A stretch of 64,000 nucleotides of DNA, taken from assembly GCA_016705695.1 (NCBI GenBank), contig JADJLA010000018.1, positions 186,001-250,000 of the forward strand, written 5' to 3'. Origin of the DNA: Sphingobacteriaceae bacterium. GTDB lineage: Bacteria; Bacteroidota; Bacteroidia; B-17B0; Aurantibacillaceae. A program made the position numbers and the translations under genes. Position 1 is the stretch's first letter. Every line of letters begins with the position of its first letter. Shown one piece after another: positions 44,375-51,874 of this stretch. Below the pieces are notes generated by a model, which was not told where the DNA came from, ran no database searches, and saw nothing but the letters and a program-made list of their open reading frames with translations.

Positions 44375-45871
44375 CTACTGAAGAATTATTTTCAACGTAT
44401 TTTGTTTGGCACCATCTGTATTTAAGGTAGCCATATAAATTCCTTTTGCTAAAGACTGTCCGTCAAAATTAACGTTAGTGTTTCCGCGCTCTAACAAATG
44501 AATGGTCTTAACGTGTTTTCCATTGATGTCCATAATTGTAATGCTCGCGTCTTTCACGTCTGTTTTAATAAAAGCATCAAGTGTTGTCATATCAATAAAT
44601 GGATTCGGGAAGTTTTTGATCAACGTTGATTTTTCTGAAAGCTCAGGAGTAATCGCCGCATCCGCATCCGCCTTTTTAGTAAGATAAGTTTGCGAATTTC
44701 CGGTGAGCTTTACCTCTACCCTACGATTCAACGCCTGACCTAATTCTTTTGTATTATCATAAGCCGGCATGGTTTCTCCCTTGCAATCAACAACAATTCT
44801 GTCAGATGGAATTCCTTTTCCCTTTAAATAATTACCAACAATGGTTGAGCGCTCGCACGAAAGATCCATGTTGAAATTCTTATCGCCCTCTTCGTCTGTG
44901 TGACCCGTGATCAATATTTTTCCTTCTGGATGCTTTTTGTATTCCTTGCTTAAATTGTCTAATAATGTTTTAAAGCCGGGCTCAATTTCTTTGTCGTTCT
45001 TCTTATATAATACATTGTAGGTTTTATCATAGGAAACAAAACTTTGCCCTTCAATAAAAACGCCCGAGTCGTAAGAATTATCGCTTACATCGGCAATACA
45101 TAATTTAATATGATAAGTTTCGTAAGGCGTAACCGGCTGGCGGATCTGCATTAATTTTGTCATACCATCATATTCAATTCCAATATGGCCATCAGTATTT
45201 GTTACGTAAAACGTTGAATTACTAGGGCGCGCTTTATAAGAACTGCTTCCGCTTCCATTATTGATCGTGTTTACCGATACAGGAATTTCTGTATTGGGAA
45301 CAACGGCTAAATTTTTATTTACAGTGATGCCTTTTCCGCTAATTAAAAACGCGAAAATATCATTGTAGTTACTTCCCACAAACTCGTCATATTCTTCCGA
45401 ACCAAATACATAATTAAAGCTTAATGTGTCTGCGGTTGGAACAACATCCAATTCAATTATACACGCATCAAATGTTTTTTGATTATTAATGAGTTTTTCT
45501 AGTTCAGCATAACCCGTTTCTTGTGCAACAACCCCTCTTCCCTCCACGCGCGCGTGAGTATTGTTGCTCATCGAAGGCGATGTGTTCTTGCTCGACAAAG
45601 CAATAATGCCACCCGTTGTCATTACCAAACCCTTTTTCATTCCAAGACGCCCTTTGCTATCTTCAAAAAAACCAAAAGCCTCTTCTCCACTTGTTTTAGT
45701 GATGCTGTAATTTTTCAAAACCACACCTTCTCCAATAAGCGATTCCAATAATTTCTCTGTGGTCTTTATTCCGCTTTTTGCCGGGGTGAATACTTTAAAA
45801 TCAGAGCTGTTTTGTGCAGTGGCAATTAAACAACTCATGCTCAATAATCCGATAGATAATAATTTCCTCAT
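44375..45871 (-). CDS. Choice-of-anchor-L / OmpA-domain protein with T9SS sorting signal
   Basis: A 498-aa exported protein. After the signal peptide comes a choice-of-anchor-L domain (about 25-270: LLESLIGEGVVLKNYSITK, ALSSKNTSPSMSNNTHARVEGRG, LSFNYVFGSEEYDEFVGSNYNDIFAFLISG). Residues about 285-393 are an OmpA-type peptidoglycan-binding domain with TGHTDEEGD and NRRVEVKL, both binding residues kept. The last 80 residues (NFPNPFIDMTTLDAF ... LAKGIYMATLNTDG) are a T9SS type A sorting domain. A peptidoglycan-binding domain in a protein sent across the outer membrane is unexpected. Confidence 0.85.
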   Translation of the reverse strand: MRKLLSIGLLSMSCLIATAQNSSDFKVFTPAKSGIKTTEKLLESLIGEGVVLKNYSITKTSGEEAFGFFEDSKGRLGMKKGLVMTTGGIIALSSKNTSPSMSNNTHARVEGRGVVAQETGYAELEKLINNQKTFDACIIELDVVPTADTLSFNYVFGSEEYDEFVGSNYNDIFAFLISGKGITVNKNLAVVPNTEIPVSVNTINNGSGSSSYKARPSNSTFYVTNTDGHIGIEYDGMTKLMQIRQPVTPYETYHIKLCIADVSDNSYDSGVFIEGQSFVSYDKTYNVLYKKNDKEIEPGFKTLLDNLSKEYKKHPEGKILITGHTDEEGDKNFNMDLSCERSTIVGNYLKGKGIPSDRIVVDCKGETMPAYDNTKELGQALNRRVEVKLTGNSQTYLTKKADADAAITPELSEKSTLIKNFPNPFIDMTTLDAFIKTDVKDASITIMDINGKHVKTIHLLERGNTNVNFDGQSLAKGIYMATLNTDGAKQNTLKIILQ

Positions 45872-45991
45872 AGCTTGGGTTTTATAATATTGAGATGCGG
45901 TAAAGTTCTTGTTCCATAAAATTATTTAAGAAAAGTGATGTTTTTACCCAATTACCATAATTTAACCTTGGCGGCAATGGGTCTCTTTGTA

Positions 45992-45999
45992 TATCTTTG
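45992..45999 (+). promoter_or_regulatory. -7 box of mnmG
   Basis: TATCTTTG matches TAnnTTTG and ends 11 nt before the ATG at 46011. A CTTG lies 21 nt upstream as a weak -33. It overlaps the alternative upstream start at 45987, which is therefore unlikely. Confidence 0.5.
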
Positions 46000-46010
46000 T
46001 AACGCAATTG

Positions 46011-47918
46011 ATGCAGAATAGTTACGATGTTATAGTTATAGGCGCGGGCCATGCCGGTTGCGAAGCCGCAGCCGCCGCCGCCAACATGGGTTCAAAGGTT
46101 TTACTACTAACCATGAACATGCAAACCATTGCCCAGATGAGCTGCAACCCTGCCATGGGAGGAATTGCAAAAGGCCAAATTGTAAGAGAAATTGATGCTT
46201 TAGGCGGTTATAGCGGAATTGTTTCCGACAGATCTGCCATACAATTCCGAATGCTTAACAGAAGCAAAGGGCCCGCCATGTGGAGTCCACGTACTCAAAA
46301 CGATCGCATGCAATTTGCTACGTATTGGAGAGAAATGTTGGAGCAAACGTCTAATGTTGATTTTTGGCAGGACATGGCAAAAAGCCTTATTGTTTCTAAA
46401 GACGGAAAGCGAGTTGAAGGAGTTGTTACCGGAATGGGAATTGAGTTCAAGGCTAAATCTGTAGTACTTACAAACGGCACATTTTTAAATGGATTAATTC
46501 ATATAGGCGAGAAGCAAATTGGTGGTGGACGAATGGGTGAAAGCGCATCGTTTGGAATTACCGAACAATTGGTTCAATTAGGATTTGAATCCGGAAGAAT
46601 GAAAACCGGAACACCTCCGCGCATTGATGGCCGCACTTTGGATTATAGTAAAATGGAAGTTCAAGAGGGCGACGAGGTGGCGGATAAATTTTCGTATTTA
46701 CCCAATACGTCTCCGTTCTTTAATTCGCACAAAACAGAAGTTCCGCGTGAATTGAAAAAACAAATTCCTTGTCATCTTACGTATACAAATCAAAAGGTAC
46801 ACGATATTTTAAAAACGGGCTTCGAGAAATCTCCTATGTATTCGGGAAGAATTCAAGGCCTTGGTCCAAGGTATTGCCCAAGTATAGAAGATAAGATCAC
46901 GCGGTTTTCGGAAAGAGAGCGCCATCAAATATTTGTTGAACCCGAAGGCTGGAACACCGTAGAGATCTATGTAAACGGATTTTCTACCTCTTTGCCGCAA
47001 GAGATTCAAAATCAAGCACTTAGGCTAATCCCTGGTTTTGAGCAAGTTAAGATGTTTCGCCCGGGCTATGCTATCGAATATGATTACTTCCCCCCTACAC
47101 AATTGAAGATGACCTTAGAGACCAAATTGGTTGAGAATTTATATTTTGCCGGACAGATCAACGGAACAACAGGATACGAAGAAGCAGCTTGTCAGGGATT
47201 AATGGCCGGAATAAATGCGCACTTAAAAGTGAATGAAAAACCTGAGTTTGTTTTGAAAAGAAGCGAAGCCTACATAGGGGTTTTAATTGACGACTTAGTT
47301 ACAAAGGGCACCGAGGAACCGTATAGAATGTTTACTTCTAGGGCAGAATATCGTTTGCTATTGAGGCAAGATAATGCGGATATCCGTTTAACCAAATTGG
47401 GTCACGATATTGGATTGGCTAAAAAAGATCGCCTGGATGTTGTCCTTAAAAAGGAAGAGAACTACAGGTCTATCATGAAGCACATTAAAGACACAAGCGC
47501 ACAACCCGAGATCATAAATCCGTATTTGGAATCTATAGACTCTGCTCCCATAAATCAAAAAATTAGATACACGAACATTCTTTCAAGGCCTAATGTTGAC
47601 ATCAATCAAATGCGAAAAGTGGACCCCGAACTGGAATCCTTTTTTAGCCCTTTTGATTTCGAAACAATATTGCAAGCCGAGATCTTGATCAAATACGAAG
47701 GCTATCTTTTGAAGGAAAGAGAGAACGCTGACAAGTTAGAGCGATTAGAAGAATTAAGGATAAGACCTGATTACGACTACGATTCTATTTCCTCTTTAAG
47801 TACCGAGGCAAAAGAAAAGCTAAAGAAGCTCAAACCATTTTCAATTGGCCAGGCTAGTCGTATTTCGGGAGTAAGTCCTTCAGACATTTCTATACTTTTA
47901 GTGCACATGGGACGCTAG
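46011..47918 (+). CDS. mnmG: tRNA uridine 5-carboxymethylaminomethyl modification enzyme MnmG
   Basis: MnmG (GidA) with MnmE modifies the wobble uridine of several tRNAs. About 635 aa: FAD-binding VIVIGAGHAGCEAAAAAANMG, MSCNPAMGGIAKGQIVREIDALGG, GTPPRIDGRT, the conserved central AGQINGTTGYEEAACQGLMAGINAH, and the C-terminal helical domain with GQASRISGVSPSDISILLVH. The frame extends to 45987 upstream, but MQNSYDVIVIGAGH is the family start and the promoter agrees. A near-perfect parS sequence begins right after the stop. gidA commonly lies near oriC in bacteria. Confidence 0.97.
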   Translation: MQNSYDVIVIGAGHAGCEAAAAAANMGSKVLLLTMNMQTIAQMSCNPAMGGIAKGQIVREIDALGGYSGIVSDRSAIQFRMLNRSKGPAMWSPRTQNDRMQFATYWREMLEQTSNVDFWQDMAKSLIVSKDGKRVEGVVTGMGIEFKAKSVVLTNGTFLNGLIHIGEKQIGGGRMGESASFGITEQLVQLGFESGRMKTGTPPRIDGRTLDYSKMEVQEGDEVADKFSYLPNTSPFFNSHKTEVPRELKKQIPCHLTYTNQKVHDILKTGFEKSPMYSGRIQGLGPRYCPSIEDKITRFSERERHQIFVEPEGWNTVEIYVNGFSTSLPQEIQNQALRLIPGFEQVKMFRPGYAIEYDYFPPTQLKMTLETKLVENLYFAGQINGTTGYEEAACQGLMAGINAHLKVNEKPEFVLKRSEAYIGVLIDDLVTKGTEEPYRMFTSRAEYRLLLRQDNADIRLTKLGHDIGLAKKDRLDVVLKKEENYRSIMKHIKDTSAQPEIINPYLESIDSAPINQKIRYTNILSRPNVDINQMRKVDPELESFFSPFDFETILQAEILIKYEGYLLKERENADKLERLEELRIRPDYDYDSISSLSTEAKEKLKKLKPFSIGQASRISGVSPSDISILLVHMGR

Positions 47919-47934
47919 TGTTCCACGTGCAACA
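47919..47934. promoter_or_regulatory. parS-like site, one mismatch
   Basis: TGTTCCACGTGCAACA differs by one base from the ParB-binding parS sequence TGTTCCACGTGAAACA. It directly follows the mnmG stop codon. Confidence 0.65.
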
Positions 47935-47943
47935 ATTTATTAT

Positions 47944-48834
47944 ATGACTACTTTATCAAACTGTCCGTGCTGTAACGGAAGCTCTTTTGAGCCGTATATT
48001 TCCTGCAAGGATTATACCGTAAGCCAGGAAACCTTTCAGATCGTTTCTTGCAAAACCTGCTCCTTTAAGTTTACTAATCCCCGCCCTGCGGAAGATAAGA
48101 TCGGGGATTATTATAAATCTGAGAGCTACATTTCCCACTCCAACACAAGCCAGGGATTAATAAGCAAGCTTTATAAAGCTGTTCGGAATTATACCTTAAA
48201 AGGAAAGCTTAAGCTTATCTCAAAGCATAGCCAAAAAGGTAATCTTTTGGATTATGGTTGCGGCATCGGAATGTTTCTTTCGGTGGCTCGCAGTTCCACG
48301 TGGAACGCGTTTGGGATAGAACCGGATCCAGGAGCTCGGGACTTTGCAACTAAAGAAAACAAGATCACAAGGGTTTACCCCGACGTTAAAACGGCTAACG
48401 AAAATTTGGCGGATGTACAGTTTAATTGCATTACCCTCTGGCACGTTTTGGAGCACGTTATGGATCTCAACGAAACCCTTACTTGGTTTAATAAGAAACT
48501 GAATTCGGGAGGGGCGTTGATAATAGCCGTTCCAAACTATACCAGCTTTGATGCGCAAACATACAAAGAGTTTTGGGCGGCATACGATGTTCCTAGGCAC
48601 CTTTATCATTTTGATCAAAGGACGATGGTGGAGCTTGTTCAGAAAGCGGGCTTCAAACACATAGAATCCTTGCCAATGAAATTTGATAGCTTCTATGTAA
48701 GCATGCTCAGCGAGAAATATAAGACCGGAAGTATTAGCTACCCCAAAGCCTTTTTAACCGGCCTTAGATCTAACCTTAAGGCCAAAGAAGCCAAAGACTA
48801 CTCAAGCGTTATCTACGTCTTTAAAAAGCCTTAA
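47944..48834 (+). CDS. Class I SAM methyltransferase with N-terminal zinc ribbon
   Basis: A 296-aa protein. N-terminal zinc-ribbon-like module CPCCNGSSF ... SCKTCSFKFTNPRP (two CxxC), then a methyltransferase domain with motif I LLDYGCGIGMFLSVAR, LWHVLEHVMDLNETL and LIIAVPNYTSFDAQTYKEFWAAYDVPRHLYHFDQRTM. This layout is common in methyltransferases acting on sugars or lipid-linked intermediates. A perfect 14-bp palindrome, GTTCCACGTGGAAC, lies inside the gene, at about residues 117-121. A terminator follows 24 bp after the stop. Confidence 0.85.
   Translation: MTTLSNCPCCNGSSFEPYISCKDYTVSQETFQIVSCKTCSFKFTNPRPAEDKIGDYYKSESYISHSNTSQGLISKLYKAVRNYTLKGKLKLISKHSQKGNLLDYGCGIGMFLSVARSSTWNAFGIEPDPGARDFATKENKITRVYPDVKTANENLADVQFNCITLWHVLEHVMDLNETLTWFNKKLNSGGALIIAVPNYTSFDAQTYKEFWAAYDVPRHLYHFDQRTMVELVQKAGFKHIESLPMKFDSFYVSMLSEKYKTGSISYPKAFLTGLRSNLKAKEAKDYSSVIYVFKKP
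48292..48307. promoter_or_regulatory. parS-like palindrome inside a gene
   Basis: AGTTCCACGTGGAACG contains the perfect palindrome GTTCCACGTGGAAC, with the central CACGTG of parS and one changed base at each outer end. It lies within the methyltransferase gene, between two other parS-like sites. Confidence 0.5.
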
Positions 48835-48857
48835 ACAGCCATCCATAAGCATTCTTT

Positions 48858-48883
48858 AAGCGCCCCCAACAGGGCGCTTTTTT
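48858..48883 (+). terminator. Intrinsic terminator after the methyltransferase gene
   Basis: AAGCGCCC pairs with GGGCGCTT (8 bp) around CCAACA, followed by a run of six T that begins in the stem. Confidence 0.85.
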
Positions 48884-48898
48884 ATTTGGACACGATCG

Positions 48899-48914
48899 TG
48901 TTCCACGTGAAACA
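48899..48914. promoter_or_regulatory. parS site (perfect 16-mer)
   Basis: TGTTCCACGTGAAACA is identical to a sequence bound by ParB/Spo0J in bacterial chromosomes. It is preceded by the palindrome CACGATCGTG (48891-48900). In most bacteria parS sites cluster within a few per cent of the genome around oriC. parA and parB are not in the window. Confidence 0.8.
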
Positions 48915-49416
48915 ATTTATACTTATCAACTATTCGTTTCACTTAAAAGCCTCATTATTACTAATATTTTTAACAGCACACTTGTTGAGCTTTATATATA
49001 TATATAGAATTGTAATAATGATATTAAATCGAACTGTTCTTTTTTTATAATTCGATATTTATAGATTTATACTAATTTATTTTATAATGAATATACAGTT
49101 ATTGTTGAATCAAGAGATAAATGAAATTTGATAGCAGATATAAATCATTCAATATATATTCATTTACAATTAATAATTAGTATCCTATAAATTTGCTAAA
49201 ACCTCTACAGAAATACTGTTAAAAATATTGCACAAAAAGGCCTTTTGAATTCGAATTCGTTTTAAAGAACTGTTTAAAGAAGATGTTGGGTCGTCATTAA
49301 GGCCAAGCACCTTTATAGGAATTGGGCCGCCTTAGAACGAACAAAAAAGACCTTGTTGGGGAAATTAATTTTATGCAAAGAGTTGCGGTTTGACATCTAT
49401 AAATTAAATTCGTGTT
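48915..49416. other. AT-rich gene-free stretch next to parS, candidate origin-proximal region
   Basis: About 500 bp without a convincing gene. The first 300 bp are very AT-rich, with a (TA)n run near 48995-49008. TTATCAACT at 48923-48931 is a poor DnaA-box match; no perfect TTATCCACA is found on either strand. Two 12-bp perfect palindromes, AAAAGGCCTTTT and GAATTCGAATTC, lie side by side at 49235-49258. Confidence 0.4.
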
Positions 49417-49914
49417 ATGAGATCAATAGCCATTTTAATTTCTTCAGCGGCACTACTCTTTTTGTATTCGTTTCAAACAAACGAGTGCGCTAATATTCCT
49501 GGGATCAACAAGAAGATCGTAGCTTATGTAAAAACACAAATTGGAAAGAAGTGCGGCGATTACTGCAACGATGTTTTTGAGAAAGCGCATAAGGCCGCGG
49601 GATTAAGTTGGTGGGGAGATCCGATCGGCACAAGGATAGATCATACCAAGGAATGTGTGTACCCGGGCGACATGCTAAAACTTGATCAAGTGGAATTGAC
49701 ATGGGAAAAGAATGGCGGCACCACCGGATTGAAATACGACATGACGGTGATCTATTTTATTTATAAAGTAAAAGGCAAAGGATCTTACACGGTTGTTCGC
49801 ACCGCAACAATTGACGGAAAAATGAAAGTGATAGAACAGGACCTAGAGATCAATAAATACAAAGGAAGAAAACCGGAGATCAAACGTCCCGGCACTCCAA
49901 ACACAATTGATTGA
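49417..49914 (+). CDS. Secreted paralog of the cysteine-protease-fold protein, degenerate active site
   Basis: A 165-aa exported protein related to the one at 2914-3429: INKKIVAYVKTQIGKKCGDYCNDVFEKAHKAAG aligns with LNKKIIEFVNSSLGKQVAAGECWDVAAQALNKAG, and KECVYPGDMLKLDQVEL with KTCIYPGDIVQFDGVEL. The Cys pair 24/80 and the candidate catalytic Cys50 are kept. The HHTAII motif has become YDMTVI and ADQN is lost, so hydrolytic activity is unlikely. It stands alone between an AT-rich gap and a convergent gene. Confidence 0.7.
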   Translation: MRSIAILISSAALLFLYSFQTNECANIPGINKKIVAYVKTQIGKKCGDYCNDVFEKAHKAAGLSWWGDPIGTRIDHTKECVYPGDMLKLDQVELTWEKNGGTTGLKYDMTVIYFIYKVKGKGSYTVVRTATIDGKMKVIEQDLEINKYKGRKPEIKRPGTPNTID

Positions 49915-50005
49915 TTTCCAACTGATTGCGCGCAACCCGTTGTGCTTAAACAAATTACGCTAGTTTGTGTTTTCAGAATAGAAAAGAAGGCGAAAAAACC
50001 TATGA

Positions 50006-50809
50006 CTATTCAGTTGCTTTCTTAGAAGAAAAGATCAAACAAATAGAAAAGTTGATTGGAAATATTACAGGATGAAAGCTTATAGCTTCGCTTATTTGAT
50101 TACCGCCAGTATACGGTGCAATCCAATTATAAAAGTAATGATGTTTAAGCGTTTTCTGTGCGAAAACTCCGCTAACCTGAAACTTTAGCTGCCTGTTTTT
50201 TTTGCGATTAACAACAAGAGAATAGCTGGGCTCTATGCTATAGAAATCAGGAATTTTATAATTAAGCTGTTCGTTGATAGAATATGTGTAACGATCATAA
50301 CGCTGAAAATCGTAATAATATGATGATACAAAATTATATTGGGATTTAAATATAAAATGATGACTACGGTTTTTCTTGTCTTTTAAACTTAAACCAAAAA
50401 CAACACCCCCGGAGTGATACATACAAGAATAATTAAAGTCTCTAAACGAAGTTCCCGTAAAGCCTTCGTGTCTTTGAATCTGATTAGACTGAAAATTATA
50501 TAAAGCTCCCGCAAACCAATTAATTTTATTCAGTTTTTGGAAATAAAAAGCTGAGCCCGACAAATTACTAAGGCCGTAAGTGCCGCCGGCATTTACTCTT
50601 AATCCAAGATGATCGAATGGCGCAATCGTCAAGTCGCCATAGCCGTACTTGATCGGTCGCAAGCCGAGGCAGGCATTAGCACCTCCTTTTTTCTCAATCA
50701 AAACTGGCTCATAAGAGGTAGCAACAAACGGGCGATGAGCAACTGAATAAGAACAGGCGCCAAAAAAACCAACAACGAAGGAGGCAAGTATTAACTTTAT
50801 AAAACCCAC
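50006..50809 (-). CDS. Lipoprotein with outer-membrane beta-barrel-like pattern
   Basis: A 267-aa protein with a lipoprotein signal (VGFFGACSYS, Cys19). The mature part has alternating aromatic strands (LGLRVNAGGTYGLSNLSGSAFYFQ, INWFAGALYNFQSN, HHFIFKSQYNFVSSYYYDFQRYD, FYSIEPSYSLVVNRKKNRQLKFQVSGVF) like a small beta-barrel or beta-sandwich and ends in FSICLIFSSKKATE. No specific family is recognised. Same strand as fabI, whose terminator lies between the two. Confidence 0.55.
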   Translation of the reverse strand: MGFIKLILASFVVGFFGACSYSVAHRPFVATSYEPVLIEKKGGANACLGLRPIKYGYGDLTIAPFDHLGLRVNAGGTYGLSNLSGSAFYFQKLNKINWFAGALYNFQSNQIQRHEGFTGTSFRDFNYSCMYHSGGVVFGLSLKDKKNRSHHFIFKSQYNFVSSYYYDFQRYDRYTYSINEQLNYKIPDFYSIEPSYSLVVNRKKNRQLKFQVSGVFAQKTLKHHYFYNWIAPYTGGNQISEAISFHPVIFPINFSICLIFSSKKATE

Positions 50810-50824
50810 TAAAACAAATATAAC

Positions 50825-50855
50825 AAAAAACGCCCCGGTTATTTACCGAGGCGTT
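50825..50855 (-). terminator. Intrinsic terminator of fabI
   Basis: On the minus strand AACGCCTCGGT pairs with ACCGGGGCGTT (one T-G) around AAATA and is followed by T6. It begins 21 nt after the fabI stop. Confidence 0.85.
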
Positions 50856-50876
50856 CCATGAAGAACAAAAATAAGT

Positions 50877-51689
50877 CTATTTATTCATCGCAGCAAGCTG
50901 TTCTTGGCTAACACCGGTTGCGGAATAACCACCATCGTGATAAAGATTTTGCATAGTTACCGCACGGGTAAGATCGCTGAATAATGCTAAACAATAATTC
51001 GCACAATCTTCGGCGCTGGCATTTCCTAATGGCGATTGCATATCAGCAAATTCATAAAATTCAGTAAAACCCTTAATTCCACCACCGGCTGTTGTTTTGG
51101 TTGGCGATTGCGAAACGGTATTGATGCGCACCTTTTTTTGCTTACCATAATGATATCCAAATGTGCGGGCAATACTTTCTAACATGGCTTTAATATCTGC
51201 CATATCTGTATAAAAAGGATAAACGCGTTGTGCGGCAATATATGATAATGCAACAACCGAGGCATGATCATTTAAAGCGTCCATTTTATGAGCCACGGCC
51301 AACATTTTATGAAACGACATTGCAGAAACGTCGATCCCCTTATTAAAGTATTCGTAATTCAATTCAGTGTACGGAATATTCTTTCGAATGTTTACACTCA
51401 TTCCAATAGAGTGGAGAACAAAATCAATTTTTCCTCCTAACACATCAATTGATTCGGAGTACAGCTTTGTTAGATCCTCTACGCTAGTTGCATCCGCAGG
51501 AATGATCTTAGAGCCGGTCTCTTCTGCCAACTTATTTATTTCTCCCATGCGCATGGCAATAGGAGCATTGGTTAATGTAAAGATCGCGCCTTCTTCATGA
51601 CACTTTTGTGCCACCTTCCAAGCAATTGAATTTTCATCTAATGCACCGGTAATAATTCCGCGCTTTCCTTTTAATAAATTGTGTCCCAT
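50877..51689 (-). CDS. fabI: Enoyl-[acyl-carrier-protein] reductase (NADH)
   Basis: FabI performs the last step of each fatty-acid elongation cycle. About 270 aa from MGHNLLKGKRGIITGALDENSIAW (ATG at 51689; the frame extends to 51761 but the extra residues are upstream DNA). The Tyr-x6-Lys active site is in FYTDMADIKAM, and the substrate-loop region VSQSPTKTTAGGGIKGF and the SPLGNASAED segment are in place. The leader contains a 7-bp hairpin; a terminator follows. Confidence 0.96.
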   Translation of the reverse strand: MGHNLLKGKRGIITGALDENSIAWKVAQKCHEEGAIFTLTNAPIAMRMGEINKLAEETGSKIIPADATSVEDLTKLYSESIDVLGGKIDFVLHSIGMSVNIRKNIPYTELNYEYFNKGIDVSAMSFHKMLAVAHKMDALNDHASVVALSYIAAQRVYPFYTDMADIKAMLESIARTFGYHYGKQKKVRINTVSQSPTKTTAGGGIKGFTEFYEFADMQSPLGNASAEDCANYCLALFSDLTRAVTMQNLYHDGGYSATGVSQEQLAAMNK

Positions 51690-51702
51690 GTTTGTTTTTA
51701 TT

Positions 51703-51730
51703 ATCCACCGAAACTTTAGTGTAGGTGGAT
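51703..51730 (-). promoter_or_regulatory. Hairpin in the fabI leader
   Basis: ATCCACC and GGTGGAT (7 bp, perfect) surround a 14-nt loop between the predicted transcription start and the ATG, ending 13 nt before the ATG. It could bind a regulator as an operator or limit ribosome access. Confidence 0.4.
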
Positions 51731-51739
51731 TTTGTGATG

Positions 51740-51747
51740 CAAATATA
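51740..51747 (-). promoter_or_regulatory. -7 box of fabI
   Basis: On the minus strand the sequence is TATATTTG (TAnnTTTG). The predicted leader is about 45 nt long. Confidence 0.45.
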
Positions 51748-51775
51748 ATATAATGATGCAAGATGCAGACGGTTT

Positions 51776-51869
51776 TTAGCCACGAATTTCACGAATTAGC
51801 ACTAATCGAGACGCACAAACACAGATTGGTGAAATTAGTGTATCCCGATAGCTATCGGGAGGTGGCTAA
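51776..51869. repeat. Inverted repeat, CCACGAATTTCAC family, with inserted 18-bp palindrome
   Basis: TTAGCCAC (51776-51783) and GTGGCTAA (51862-51869) are inverted ends; inside are AATTTCAC (51785-51792) and GTGAAATT (51829-51836). The palindrome TCCCGATAGCTATCGGGA sits at 51843-51860, where the sister element at 28171 has only a few bases. It lies directly behind recN. Confidence 0.75.
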
Positions 51870-51874
51870 CAAAT

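Noticed and set aside
48915..49416. A firm call of oriC
   Set aside because: No perfect DnaA box on either strand and no dnaA or GC-skew evidence within the window. Only proximity to parS and AT-richness support it, so it is listed as a candidate.
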